From assembly GCA_948567375.1 (NCBI GenBank), contig OX419759.1, positions 11,252,744 to 11,316,743 of the forward strand: a DNA stretch of 64,000 nt, in the 5' to 3' direction. Positions 9,801 through 20,746 of the stretch are shown here, in pieces; positions within the stretch are counted from its first letter, which is position 1; the number at the start of each line of letters is the position of its first letter. Position numbers and translations under genes: made by a program. The notes beneath the pieces were generated by a model, which was not told the origin of the DNA, searched no databases, and was given only the letters and a program-made list of their open reading frames with translations. The stretch is from Lunularia cruciata. Its lineage: Eukaryota; Streptophyta; Marchantiopsida; Lunulariales; Lunulariaceae.

Positions 9801-11990
9801 GATCCGGATAGATGGTGCTCATGTTAGTCACGTGCGTTTCTCCGATGCTGAAAATCTCCCACTTGTTGCGGGTGTATAATATACGAAACTTTTCGCCTTG
9901 CCTGCCTACGTCGGTGCCCAACAACTCCACATATGGCGTCAAAGGACTCCTGTTTATGAACTCCTTTGCGATGCTAGCAAGCTTTTCTGACCCGCAATGA
10001 GGAGTTCCACAAAACAGAATTCCTTCTAAGCCTTCCAGCCATCTGTATGGTGGTTTCGATCCGTTACTCTTCAACTCTGCCGCATGAAGGCACAATTGTT
10101 TTATGACGAGACCTCCAAAACTATGACCCACAAACACAATGGGTCGAAACGAACTCGATTTTTCTTGACCTTTACCGAGGGCCCAGTCGAGTTCACTACA
10201 CAAATTTTCTGCTATGTTCGTCAGATCCATTCTTCCCTCTGTGTTAGTCATCTTCAGACTGGCATCATAATGAATGAAAAAAATGCGTGCATCATGATCA
10301 CGAAGCCAATGTTGGGGCCAGAGCATTTCCGAATCCTCTCCGCAGGTCCACGTAGAGAGATGCACACCTAGCCCAGGATCATGCTCAAGTTGAAGCCCAT
10401 GGAAGAAAACCATATCAAGCGCTGGTTCTTCTGGATCGTACACTAATGAAACGGTGTCGCTTAACTGTCAAAGTACACAAATACGAAACCAATTCAGATA
10501 TCTAGTTCCAAACATATCAAAGAAGTCAGTCAACTTGTTCCGACTTTTTCGAAGAACCACCCACCAGGTAGATCACTGTTGTATTATAATTAATACTACT
10601 GTGACCGTGACTTCATTTGGACAGACATGGCTTCTCCACAGATGAGACTCTGAATCATATTCTGCCAATTCGAAAGGAACTTGCGAGCTAATGAAATTTA
10701 CTGAACAATCTGATACTTGGTACATCAGATGTCATTATTATGATTCAGAATAGAATGCATACCCGTTGAATACCGTCGCAAGAAGGGTGAAGACTGTTTG
10801 CTGTAAATGAATCGGTTGACTGCAAGAGGGTAGAAAATCATTCCACAATTAAATATAATAGAAAACAATTCCCAATACTTTAAACGTTCACGTTCATGCA
10901 TAAAATGTTATTGTTACCCTAAGCCTTAGAAGAACACCAACAGTCCAAGAGTTCCCCAGAGGTGAATAAATCTTTGTTCTAGTGTAATATCACATGGCAT
11001 GTTAATCCATCATTCTTTGCGAAGTAATGATCTTCCGACTCTTTTGAATGTCCCACCTGGTAGAAAATTGCATGAAGGCACTCCTATATCTGTATACGGT
11101 TTATGTAGTCATAATGCTCGAATATATCAGACATGTTACTAGTCCCAACTCCAGATTTAGAAAACCGATATACTTACGCCGACTCTTTCGAAGGACCAAT
11201 GACCCACCGGGTAGATTATGGTTGCACCATACCGCTATTACTGTCAGGACTATTTTGGAACATGACTTCAACGAAGCTCAGATGCTCATCACATTATCTG
11301 AACTAAATTTGCAAACTAACGTAATTTACTGACAATCTGGTACTTCTTATCACACATCCAATTAATTATGATTCAAATTATAAATATGTGGTGAATTTCT
11401 AAGAATAAAAATTTAAGATTATTTATTATAAACAAATTCATTGATTTGAAAAAGTTAAACAAACACACACCATCGCTAAAAGCTCCCTTCGTCTTTACTC
11501 TAAATTAGTTTGCAAAAAGACAATACTGATTAGTAATGATCATGACTATACGGGACGTGCATCTTCACACCCAACTGAAATTTACGAAGTAAAGTAGTCA
11601 CTTGATGTTTTTATGTAAGACAAATGGCATTTCTTGCAAACGAGTTCAGACGTCCCGTACCTTGGAGTCCACCTTTCGTGAAGAGGAGAATCGAAACCAA
11701 GTATAGCAAGAGATGAGAAAACCGGATACAAGACATAATAGAACACCAGCCATAGACGTGGACGACTTTGGCACAGGTACGGGTTTGGGGTCGTCCCTAA
11801 ACCCTACACCACCGGACGTGGACGGCCTGTTTGACTCATCATTGCGCATGCGTTGCCTCTCCTTATTAAGCTTCCCGTCTCCTACAACACTTCTGCCTTT
11901 CTCCCAATCCCGCCGTCCTCCAACACCACCTGGATATTCTGCACTCTCCTCTGCTCCCTCCCTCAGTTCCCTCCTCCTTTCGGGTTCCAT
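5348..11990 (-). CDS. Alpha/beta-hydrolase NLR immune receptor (HNL), six inferred exons
   Basis: Inferred exons (minus strand): 11990-11661, 10464-9799, 9544-9371, 9208-8093, 7483-6991 and 6861-5348. All internal junctions have GT/AG borders and compatible phases, giving about 1,430 residues. Order: basic hydrophilic N-terminus; one hydrophobic segment (residues ~80-100); alpha/beta-hydrolase with nucleophile elbow GHSFGG (Ser ~225) and ADH motif (His ~361); NB-ARC with P-loop GMGGVGKT (~435-442), FIFDD, CDGLPL and an MHD-like VHE (~734); LRR array. Hydrolase-NLRs are known in liverworts, and NLRs detect pathogen effectors. Hydrolase activity and membrane anchoring here are inferences. The exon 5 donor is uncertain (6991 or 6982). 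The stop at 5348-5350 lies in the last LRR unit where the consensus codon is TTA. It overlaps a good donor sequence (AG|GTGAGC), so a further 3' exon is possible. Confidence 0.85.
5352..6690. repeat. 144-bp tandem repeat (about ten units) inside the LRR exon
   Basis: Identical blocks such as aatttggctaaccttcctaa and ccaagggaatccggcagcg recur every 144 bp on the plus strand. The units at about 5480-5623 and 5624-5767 are nearly identical over their full length. Because 144 is divisible by three, copy-number change keeps the frame. The units are more alike at DNA level than needed to conserve protein, which indicates recent unit gain or gene conversion. Confidence 0.95.
6862..6990 (-). other. 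Inferred short HNL intron 5
   Basis: About 129 bp between the phase-1 donor at 6990/6991 and acceptor ctttcag at 6862. The upstream frame stops at 6926 if unspliced, and the downstream LRR frame is different, so a splice is needed to link the linker with the LRR array. The donor choice is not certain. Confidence 0.55.
6991..7483 (-). CDS. HNL exon 5: first LRRs and acidic/Ser-rich linker
   Basis: The acceptor is attgaag at 7484. The peptide contains QLTNLRYLIVRDW and LPPGLLMLRW, which fit LRR strands. A Ser/Asp/Glu-rich linker follows (STDDIINSTEQHSGSGRE). The exon probably ends at a phase-1 donor, A|gtaaac at 6990/6991, or at an identical one at 6981/6982 created by a small direct repeat (agtaaactt twice). 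Either joins the acceptor ctttcag at 6862 in frame. A stronger-looking donor, GAG|gtcagt, is phase 0 and would break the frame. Confidence 0.65.
8093..9208 (-). CDS. HNL exon 4: NB-ARC nucleotide-binding switch
   Basis: This exon has 372 codons, acceptor tgtatgcag at 9209, donor AAG|gtgtgt at 8092/8093. Motifs in order: P-loop GIFGMGGVGKTT, kinase-2 RILFIFDDVD, RNBS-B GSCFIVTSRDKE, GLPL as CDGLPLTLEV, RNBS-D EIFLDAACIF (TIR-NLR-like spelling), and VHEHL in the MHD position. MHD is a switch motif that holds ADP; VHE keeps the His but changes both neighbours. No stops or frameshifts are present. The family assignment is secure. Confidence 0.92.
9371..9544 (-). CDS. HNL exon 3: hydrolase C-terminal part with catalytic His
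   Basis: This exon has 58 codons, acceptor tacgcag at 9545, donor AAG|gtaatc at 9370/9371, phase 0 at both ends. It encodes ENFIMVAADHISLCRAE; ADHISLC is the conserved histidine block at the end of SERAC1-like hydrolase domains (usually DH.S.C). It joins exon 2 as ...TIYPDR + APGEIAS.... Finding the expected His just after the elbow exon is good evidence for the splice model. Confidence 0.75.
9799..10464 (-). CDS. HNL exon 2: alpha/beta-hydrolase core
   Basis: This exon has 222 codons, acceptor tttgacag at 10465, phase-0 donor CGG|gtaaat at 9798/9799. It encodes VFFHGLQ (oxyanion-hole HG), a WLRDHDARIFFIHYD strand and GHSFGGLVIKQL (nucleophile elbow), then GTPHCGS. This arrangement matches SERAC1/DUF676-like lipase-type hydrolases. 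The frame continues past the donor for a while but loses the family pattern, which supports the splice. The catalytic His is supplied by the next exon. Confidence 0.8.
10465..11660. repeat. Inferred HNL intron 1 containing a diverged internal duplication
   Basis: About 250 bp at 10490-10745 recurs, diverged, at 11130-11385. Shared landmarks include cgactcttt/cgacttttt with cgaa, accacc.ggtaga, tttactga.caatctg and a final tatgattca. No coding frame with a recognisable domain is present. It is probably non-coding intron sequence that duplicated locally. Confidence 0.6.
11661..11990 (-). CDS. HNL exon 1: N-terminus with hydrophobic anchor
   Basis: This exon has 110 codons from ATG at 11988-11990 to a phase-0 donor AAG|gtacgg at 11660/11661. 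The first ~79 residues are polar and rich in Arg, Glu and Gly (MEPERRRELREG...). A hydrophobic run follows (GVLLCLVSGFLISCY), then a basic SSSRK stretch, the pattern of a signal-anchor or single membrane segment. Assignment to the receptor rests on orientation, matching phase with the hydrolase exon, and the absence of another start for that exon. A 1.2-kb intron separates the two. A transcript would settle it. Confidence 0.65.
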
Positions 11991-14545
11991 TCCTGCTTCA
12001 GTTCTTCAATTCTGCAACAACCCTATAGCCTCATGAGTATACCCTATTCAATCTATCTCTCCGTTCAAGCGTGTCCACTCATAGGTAACAAAGACTGCCC
12101 TAGTCGCTTAGAGACAACTGCTTGACGGTGTCCCATCTTGTAGCACTGATAAATCAGATTCCCGTAAAGAATTTAAGTTGACAGTAGTACTAATCAGTAC
12201 AGGGAAGAACGATTGATTACCTTGATGCTAATAAGGTAGACCAGAAGTGTGACCTGGTTTCCGGATAATATATCACGACAGTTCTTTTCAGTTATATATC
12301 CATCAATTATACAGAATAGCAGTTGTAAAAATATCAGAAACTCTTGAGCTACGATAAATAAAAACAATCTCCTCAAAATTGTGAGCAGACGTAGCTCTCT
12401 CGGTTTACTAAGAGTCTAGTCGTATTTATGCGCAGAAACAACCTTCACAAGTGTAGGACAACAGCCGAGTACAGGAGCAAAACGTTACTGAGCTATGCAT
12501 TTAGCATTGGGTATTATCCGCTATTCGAACGGGTACACAACCACAAATCAATGATAATCTTGAGCAGGGTAAAGTATCCTTGCTAGACAACTGTTTCTCT
12601 AGCCTAGGAAAGAGCCTTTAGTATGTTCTCCTTGGTGTTGACTCATTATAATTTCTCTGTTGTTACGACTTTGTCCAAAATGTTAACTATATGTTAATCT
12701 TTTTCTGTCTCGGATTGCACTAATTCATCAAATTTACAGATTACAGATTGACCACTCGGCGTGCCTGGCACATAAGCGCGGTAAACTCTACGCTGTATCA
12801 GCTTTCCTTTATATCTCCACGTCAGTGAGCGGAACTTATCGTTAGCAATGGACATTCCACAGAAGGGGTGTGTCCGATTCTTACTGGTAACGCCGCAAGA
12901 TCTGGTTGTTATCTACAGCTACTGTAATCCTCAAGTTGCAGCGGGAGTTGACACAATAACCTCAACACACAACTCAATCTTGACAACTGAAATAAACGTG
13001 TATCACAAATGTTAGAGATAAGATGGAAAAATGTTCTGGCTAGACCCATTGTGATCCATCGACAACCAGGGCACGATAGTCCATGTGGAGACGGATTGAA
13101 CACTTTCCCTGGATTCCTTTTTGAGTTGGACGGACGTTTTGCAACCTTTAAGGTCTATATGAAGCAGTGTAGATGATACAGCGTTTCAAATAACAAGTAC
13201 AGAACGAAGTTCACTGTCCTGTACTAGTTTTGTATAGGCGAGCATCACAAGTTAGTGTCGAACAGAGGAGAGGCAATAGTATCTCCTCTGAACAGAGCAA
13301 GTCATCCGAAGTCCCAAAAGTGATCAGAGCGTACCTCACAACAGGGTGAAGCACCCGTCTGTAACAACGAGATCGGCCGCCGCAATGTTCAGAACTCAAT
13401 GTCCTGAAAAGTTCTCTAATTTGAGGGACGATTCGAGAAATCAAAACGCTCTCTCTGAAATGAATTCTTCGTACCAAGCTGGAGAAAGCCCAGCCCTATT
13501 CAGTCGACAGCATTATTCGGTCGTCATCTGATGATCCTTGTTCTGTTGCCAATCCACCGACGCGAGTAGGAAATCAGGTCGATGAAGACTTCAAGTCTCC
13601 ATCCCCGTGCAATTAAACTCCGGATCCACGACCTACCAATACTCACAAACCACAAATAGCTACTGCAGAGGGTAACTTCAAAAATTCAACAAGAAAACAA
13701 GATGACCGCTCTCGGCAACGACAAAAAGCGGCATAGAGGAAGCACGCTCAAGGCTGTCACGTCAGGTGGCTGTGGTTCACAACCTGTCAGTAGAATCACG
13801 TACGGGATCTTTCCTCCAGTCACACCACCCACCACAAAATGTTATTATATGCAAACTAGTAGGATCATTCGACCGGTTGTTCGTAGACCATGCGACTTGC
13901 CTAGCGCAGATGTCTTAAGTTCACATATTCTCTTCTCTGCAGCACCATCCAACTGGCCAATCTTTTCGTTCGGTACTTTTCACTGTGTGATCGTCGAAAT
14001 GGTAGGCTGACTAACCTGACTAACTTTTGACTACCTTGCACACCGAACCTATACTTCACCGATTCAAGAATCTCGACCTGCTTAATGTGTAGGTCGAGCC
14101 CCTTCTTTGTCTCAATCTTCTCCCTTTGCTCCTTGCTTCACTTAGCAGCACTCTTCCCAGCCCAGCCGATCTTCCGTACTTCATTCCACCTTATCCCTGT
14201 TCTCTTTCCTAAACACGCCTTTTCGTAAAAGTTATGAATTTTAATTCATGAAACCTATCGATGGCTTCAAGGATCAGCTTCCCCACTGCAGATGCGGCGT
14301 AGATGGCATTAACCATGTGGCGCACAGCATTAACCCTAACCTTACTCCAGCACGAAATCACGGATGTCAAATTCTGGTCAAATAACCTTTTCTTATATTT
14401 TATAGAAGCATCACCCACTGCAAATGTAAAACATGAAATAGACTCTATAAAGTTAGAGTCTCTTATACTTTATACAAAAGTTATCCACCGCAAAATTTAA
14501 ATATACGAGAGTCTACTGTATACGCAAACTGTAAGGACCCGGGTC
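11991..14545. other. Region upstream of HNL without a confident gene
   Basis: A CT-rich stretch (about 11860-12010 on the plus strand, reading into exon 1) and the ~130 bp beyond it would hold the HNL 5' leader and promoter, but I see no convincing TATA box. One ATG-initiated frame on the plus strand (13702-14010, 102 residues, starts MTALGNDKKRHRGSTLK) has no recognised family. At 14491-14518 the minus strand reads cagtagactctcg next to TA, resembling a pogo/Emigrant-like transposon end. No partner end was found. Confidence 0.4.
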
Positions 14546-14623
14546 CAACGGGTCTTCCAATCCTTATCGTTTTCTTATTATATGCAACGGGTCTTCCAAT
14601 CCTTATCGTTTTCTTATTATATC
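14546..14623. repeat. 39-bp tandem duplication
   Basis: The unit beginning caacgggtcttccaatcc occurs at 14546 and again at 14585, essentially identical, followed by a partial third copy (atcgttttcttatat). It marks the left edge of the interspersed-repeat zone. Confidence 0.9.
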
Positions 14624-14639
14624 GTTTTCTTATATATTA

Positions 14640-17578
14640 AGTGCCTCAATCACCTCTAGAGCATCAAGATCCTACATCCATGACCAAGAAATAGTACAAA
14701 ATAATCTCTATCTCTTGCAACAAATCATCCTAAATTTTCCTTTCTCTTATTGCTATGAGGCGTTTCTCCTCTTGAGGTGTTTTGAGTGCTCAAGAATTGG
14801 AATGAAATTTTAATGTCAAATTCCTCTCAAAATCAAATTTCCGGCAATAAGATAGATTGTGTCAATCACTAAGGAAGAAACTAGAAACCAATTTTATTAT
14901 AGATAGAGAAGAAGAAGTATGCTTGTCAACTCAAGCATGTGATTCTAACATTTTCAAGTGATGTATTTGCGGTTCAACATTATGTAACAGATTCCATAGA
15001 AATAGATTCTATAGAAATTTCTTAACAGATTCTATAGAAATTTCTTAACTCCTTGATCTCGACAAAGACCAAACATGGATAAGTTGTTTAGGAACTCAGA
15101 GATAATGAATGAAACTAGATTTATTATGGACATTGTAATTCAAATTCACTTGGTTCATAGAAATTCTTATTGCTATGTTTCTCCAAACTTAGGAATCATG
15201 CATATCAATTCATTTTGATTCAATCAAAGTGTATAGATTTGAACCTCCACATCATATGCACAGACTTGGCATTATATAGCTCACTAGCAAGATATATAGA
15301 AATTCTGCTCAAAGTACAAAATTCTGCTCATTTTATTTCCATAAAATGCATTTAGAATGATTACTTACTGAATTGATGTTGGAAGTAGTGCTAGTAAGTC
15401 TTTGAGAACCTATGGGTAAATTTTCTACTTTCTTATAATTGAAAATTTTACCTTATATTAAGTTTTACTTCCTTTAAATTTTTATTTCTGTTGATATTTT
15501 ATTGACATGTTCTTCATGAACAAGGACAAGCAATTTAATAAGAAGTCCATACAAAAACAAGGAAGTATTGAGGGGAAGAAAGTCTAAGGAAAAAACTTTA
15601 ATTGTGAGGGAGGTAACACTAGTGCAGCTAGATTTTACCACCACTTTTTCCATAGTTCTTATCCTTTGGTGTGAAAATACTCATGATTATGGGAATGCCA
15701 TGAATGCCATGAATGGCATAATATAGCTTTATTGTTCCATGAATTATCAAAAGAGGAGATCCACCACTCTAGAGTTGACCAATATTATGCAGTAGATAAT
15801 TGCCAGCTAAAACCATTGCCAGAAATCAAAGGACTTCATATGCCAAGAAAGTTATTCTAAGCCAACAATCCTTAAGATTGTTGGAGCTCAACTTGGTATC
15901 AATGATTGACAACCAAAAATTTACCTTTGTTAACAACTAATATGACAGCCTTGGCTAGGTTCAATGGGGAATCAATAAGATGGCAAGATACAAATGATTA
16001 TAGCGTTGTATGTTATCCCTAAAGTTGAAGGGACAAGGGTGAACTATCTCTTGATTGACCAACTAAGTTGGATATTCATAGGTACCTAAACTAGATAGCA
16101 AGAAGTAGCACAAAAGGATAGAGGAGAAAGTCCATAAACATATGGTTGACACAAAGAATAGTTTATTTTGGATGGGTTTTGATAGATAGTTTATATACCT
16201 CATGTATTTAAAATCTATTCTATTTTGATTTTAAGAAAAAAAGAATACACTTTCCAACCATTCCACGTCTTCTTATGTTTGAACAAAGATTCAAACTTCC
16301 TCGTCATGTCTCATAATGGTCAGGCCCATTCTTGATTGAGTGCATCACCCAAATGTTGAATCAGACCCAAATATTTCTGGTAGTGCTTGTCCATCCATAC
16401 AAATACATTTCCTTGCAAGTTGGAGAAGTTTGGGTTATTCTTTTCCTTGATTTCCACTAACATCAAGAGGTATGAAAAATCCCAAATCCATAGAAGAAAT
16501 TGCAAATGTGCCAAATTAAGATACTTGGCATAGCAATAGTGTGCACACTTCTCTAACCCAAGTGACCATATTATGAAACCAGACTTCTTCTTTAGGGGAG
16601 ACATCAAGAAAGAACAATGCAACTTGAGAACAATCCTTACTTTGTGCTCTCAATCCCAATCACCCACTCTTGCAATTCATCAAATTGCTCAAAGGCTTCA
16701 AGATTTGAAAATAATCTAGCTAAAAAACTCCACCTCTTCTATGCCAGATGTATAAGAGAATAAATGTAACTAGAATTTGAGACATGAACTATCACTCCGT
16801 ATTGTAAGTCATCTTAATTCTTCTAATGCTCCATGCCTGTGATTATGTTTGACTCCATATATTTTTGACACTCAACAACTTGAACCTTAAATTGAACTAA
16901 ATCAACAACTTCAACTATGATTGGGCAGTCCTTTAAACGTGTGCCAACAATATTCAATCCATGGACCACAATCCCTAATAAATCAAAGCTACTAAAGAAA
17001 CATAAGCCTAAGTAATACCAATAGAAATATGATACATTTGGAGAGCAAGAGCACTTGGTAATGCATGAAAATAAGCAGCATATACATTTTCAATAGAAAT
17101 TCTTAGGGATCTAAGCATAAGCTTTTTCTTTGAGGGCCTCAATCACCTATAGCGCATCAAGCTCCAATATATATGACCAAGAAATAGCACCAAAATAGTC
17201 AACTCTTGCAAAAAATATCATGAGTTGTCATTGCTCTTGTTGTTGTGAGGCACTTTTTAATAAAATGCTCAAGAATTGGGATGTAATCCCTATGTCAAAT
17301 TCCTCTCAAAAATAAAATTTGACAAAAAATCAAGATTGGATTGGATTCTATCAACCACTAAGGAAGAAGTCGGAAACCAAGTTTATTATAGATATAGAAG
17401 AAGGGGTATGCTTGCCAACTCAAGCATGTGACTCTAACATTGTCTAAGTGCAACACTTGTGGTTTTGCATAATGTAACAATTCCATACTCTAAAGGACTA
17501 GTTTACCAAAATTTTCAACTCTTGATCCCACTGAAGACCAAAACATCGATAAATTATTTAGGAACTTGGAGTGAAAAC
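14640..17578. repeat. Interspersed repeat family R1 (modules repeated 3-4 times in the window)
   Basis: A ~430-bp module (gtgcctcaatcacc ... taacagattccat) occurs at about 14640-15080, 17130-17570, 49370-49800 and 51590-52030. A preceding module (ggaccacaatccctaataa) occurs at about 16850-17130, 49100-49370 and 51290-51590. A following module (catatgcacagact...agctcactagcaagatat) occurs at about 15100-16240, 33613-35347, 40630-42340, 49800-50020 and 52040-53830. On the minus strand there are open but broken frames (for example 16320-16622, containing GNVFVWMDKHYQKYLG) with no family I recognise. It is probably an old transposable element. Confidence 0.7.
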
Positions 17579-18132
17579 TGTCATGCATATATACATTACT
17601 ACACAACATACATTACTATCAACATCACACACTATAGAAGCACAACTCACATATAAGTCATACATGGACTCTGAAGTGCTACAATAATCTATTTGTTTCT
17701 CAACTCAAATCATACTCAATCAGATTAGTACTTGATCTATCACTGAAAAATCTACCAAAAACTGGGCACTAGTTATAGTCAAGCTACACCCACTCTAACT
17801 AAGAGAAATCCAGGTGATACTCACCTGTCTCTATCCACCATAGCCAAGAAGTTGAAGGCTCAAAATCAAAGAAATGAGCTCTTTAGAGCTGCACTTCAAA
17901 AGTACACCCCTGAACTTGACCTAAGTCTCAAACCCTAATGGTCCCATTGATGGCACATCCGACGGTGAGAATAATGCAAAGTGATGATGGGCCCCACCAT
18001 GTAGTCAATACCTTGAACAAAAAATCTGATCATCAACAAGTAGTCTATTTGTAACTATTTAAATACCTCTAACTACAAACATTGTTACACTAAAGTCCAA
18101 GCATCTAAGGGTGACATACAAATGGCATGACA
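17579..18132 (-). repeat. Left (3') LTR-like repeat of the methyltransferase element
   Basis: Positions 17677-18132 match 33162-33612 and 40179-40629 (about 450 bp, clearly diverged). The outer ~98 bp (17579-17676) are not shared with those copies. They are instead repeated just inside the LTR (about 18138-18237), so the left end has the order X-LTR-X. This suggests a partial internal duplication or recombination at this end. The span begins TGTCA and ends TGACA. Confidence 0.6.
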
Positions 18133-18237
18133 ACTATTGTGCATATATACATCACTATACAACATACATTGCTGTCAATATCACACATAATAGAAGAAAA
18201 ACTCACATATAAGTCATGCATGGACTCTAAAGTGCCT

Positions 18238-18792
18238 CAATTGTCCCCTTAGCTGGCGGTTAGGTCCCTCTAACTCCAGATAGCCATCTATGCCAAGTAT
18301 ATGGTATTCCATATGGTGGGCAAAAGATCAAGAGGCCAAGTGCTATGGAGCCCCATTTTTAGTTGCATGTATGCAATGTATACCATATAAAGGATGAACT
18401 AGCTATAGGTCAAGTACATCTAGGATATAACCACTATCCTTGAGGAACCACCATGAGGGGAAGAGTCAAACATACCATATGCCATCCTCTTGAATAACTA
18501 TCACACACCAACATAATAGTAGTTCCACCAAAAGAGCCACATAACATACACCTCAAGCATGCCCATACAAGTGTCAAGCTTGGGTCCATAGTACTATCAA
18601 TGTTTGAAAGGTGACATGGTGCACAATTTCACACATGATCCTTCCAAACAACACAATCACGTCCTCTAAACACAAGGACTCCAGATGGAAAAACCTCACA
18701 CACTCTCAAGATAGTGTAGCTTGTAGAAACATCAAGTGTTGTTGGTGTTGTTTGCTATAAATATACATACTCACCTAGATGAGATCAATGGA
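18238..18792 (-). other. 3' internal remnant of the methyltransferase element
   Basis: The minus strand carries short open pieces separated by many stops. One piece (about 18380-18570, with VYVMWLFWWNYYYVG) could be a ruined zinc-binding or PHD-like finger following the integrase, but key cysteines are not visible. Treat as uncharacterised element sequence. Confidence 0.3.
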
Positions 18793-19065
18793 TCAAGGGT
18801 CTATAACCTCCTCCACAAATAATAGCATAGCATAAGGTATCCTGATGTTGAGAATTGCCAAGTTCTCAAAGGCAATTGGCATAACTCTCCAAAAGATCTC
18901 TACATGTTGAGAATATGCACTCACCCATACGTCTAGATCATCCAAGTCTACAACTACAGTAACATCTTGACAAATGGCCATAGGTAAATCAGGATCTTGT
19001 CTATAGAGCAAAAAGTAAAGAGAGAAGGATGCTAAGGAGGCTTGCAAACTGAACTGATAGCCCAT
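18793..19065 (-). pseudogene. Integrase C-terminal fragment of the methyltransferase element
   Basis: The 90-residue frame contains LLYRQDPDLPMAI, VVVDLDDLDVWV and MPIAFENLAILNI. This pattern resembles the segment after the DDE core of Ty3-type integrases in large streptophyte retroelements (LLYGRDP..., then a helical stretch with ENLAIAQ). Its place, just beyond the truncated end of element B and in the same orientation as the methyltransferase, identifies it as the displaced 3' part of the same host element. The catalytic core is not present. Confidence 0.5.
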
Positions 19066-19352
19066 TGATAACCAAGGTAACTAAAGATCCCAATCTCCCA
19101 AACAGCCTCTCTACAAACTATACTTTTGCAATCCTCTCTTCATTGTTTGAACCGCTCTTTTGTTAAGCCATCTACCTCGGGGTGATCTAAGGAAGTAGTA
19201 TGATGATCAATCAAAACCTTGATCAATCAAAACAATGGCTTGTGATCAGTTCACATGATCACTTGTTTCCCCAAGAGATAATGCCTCCATACCTTGGTGG
19301 CATATACAATCACAAGTTGTTCTTAATCTCAAACAAAGTAATTTCTTAGTCA

Positions 19353-19586
19353 CTACGACATAAAGGCAATGGGATTTAGTCCATCTGGGAATTCTTGTTG
19401 CAACACAACTCCAATTGCAAAGTTAGAAGTATCAAAATCAACCACACAAGGTAGTTGAGGATCATATGATTGAAGAATTGGTCTTGAAGACACCATATGC
19501 TTTAACTTCTGGAATGCTTCTTCATGCTTGGTGGTCCATTGGAAGCTCAAGTTCTTTCCCAAGAGGTCAATCAATGGTGTAGTCAC
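19353..19586 (-). pseudogene. Element B RNase H (N-terminal part)
   Basis: Encodes [17 protein letters not shown] and CVVDFDTSNFAIGVVLQQEF, the start of the Ty3 RNase H domain with its first catalytic Asp. The frame then stops, and the element is cut off at 19227 before the remaining catalytic residues. Confidence 0.8.
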
Positions 19587-19793
19587 ATGAGCATGATAGT
19601 GGATGAACCATCAATAAAAACTGGCCAATCTATTGAATGCTTGTACTTCTATAGCATCCTTTGGGGTAGGCCAATCACTAATGGCCTTGATTTTCTCTTT
19701 TTCCATCTTGATCCCCTCTAATGAGAGCTTATGACCCAAGAAGGTAACCTCCTTCTGCCAAAAGGCACACTTCAATTTTTTGTAGTAAAATTT

Positions 19794-20145
19794 CTATTGT
19801 TGTAGTCGTCTTAGGACTTCTTGCACATGATTCACGTGCTCTATCTTGGTCTTACTATAGATTAAGATATCATCCAAGAACACCACCACGGACCAATCCA
19901 ATAGTCCATCCAACACCCGATACATCTGACCCATGAAGACCGCTAGAGCATTAATGAGTCCAAAAGGTAAAACTCTCCACTCGAAATGCCCATACCTTGT
20001 GCAAAAGGCAGTCTTTTTGCACATCCTCTCTATTAATAGGAATTTGCCAATAGTTGTTACAAAGATACAACTTGGAAAAGTAGCATGCTCCACTTAGTTG
20101 ATCAAGCAAGTCATTGATCCGAGGCAAGGGATATATATTCTTCAC
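19794..20145 (-). pseudogene. Element B reverse transcriptase fragment
   Basis: Two overlapping frames, offset by a frameshift, encode [20 protein letters not shown] and [16 protein letters not shown], then [12 protein letters not shown]. The catalytic Asp pair (FLDD) is intact here, unlike element A, but the frame is broken on both sides. Confidence 0.8.
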
Positions 20146-20746
20146 AATTTACTTATTGAGCCCACGGTAATCAATACAAAAAACAAAGTCTTCCATCCTT
20201 CTTTGGAACAAATAGTATCGGTGCTCCCCAAGGAGAGGTACTATGTCATATGAAGTCCTTCTCCAACAACTCTATAAGTGTTGTTTACAACTCCTCTAAC
20301 TTCTTTGGTGAGAGCCGATAGATCGGTCTACTCATTGGAGTACTCCTTGGCAATAACTTGATCTTGAAGGGTATACCTCGATAGGAGGTGTAATCCCTTT
20401 GGCAGATCATCCGGAAACACGTCCATAAACTCATGATCTATCCAATCAACCATTGCTCAATGAGGCTCTTGGCCCTCCTTAGATTGTTCTTGTGCAACCG
20501 ACTTGATCCACACCACGAATACAAACTTATCTTCCTCCAAAGCTTGCTCTATGGTTGCTTTACTAACCAACTTCGCTTCCAAGGACTCATCTCTCTTCCA
20601 AGCTTGCTCCATGGTTGCCTTCTTGGCAAACTTCCCATCTTGGGACTCATCTTCCTTCAAGGTTCACTCTATGGCTACCTTCTCAACAAACTTCTCATCT
20701 TGGGACTGATTATTCTTAGATGTCTTATTGAGAGGTGCCAAACAAC

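Noticed and set aside
14640-17578. Naming the R1 family as a known copia or LINE element
   Set aside because: No RT, integrase or endonuclease motif could be read in any copy, so only the repeat structure is reported.
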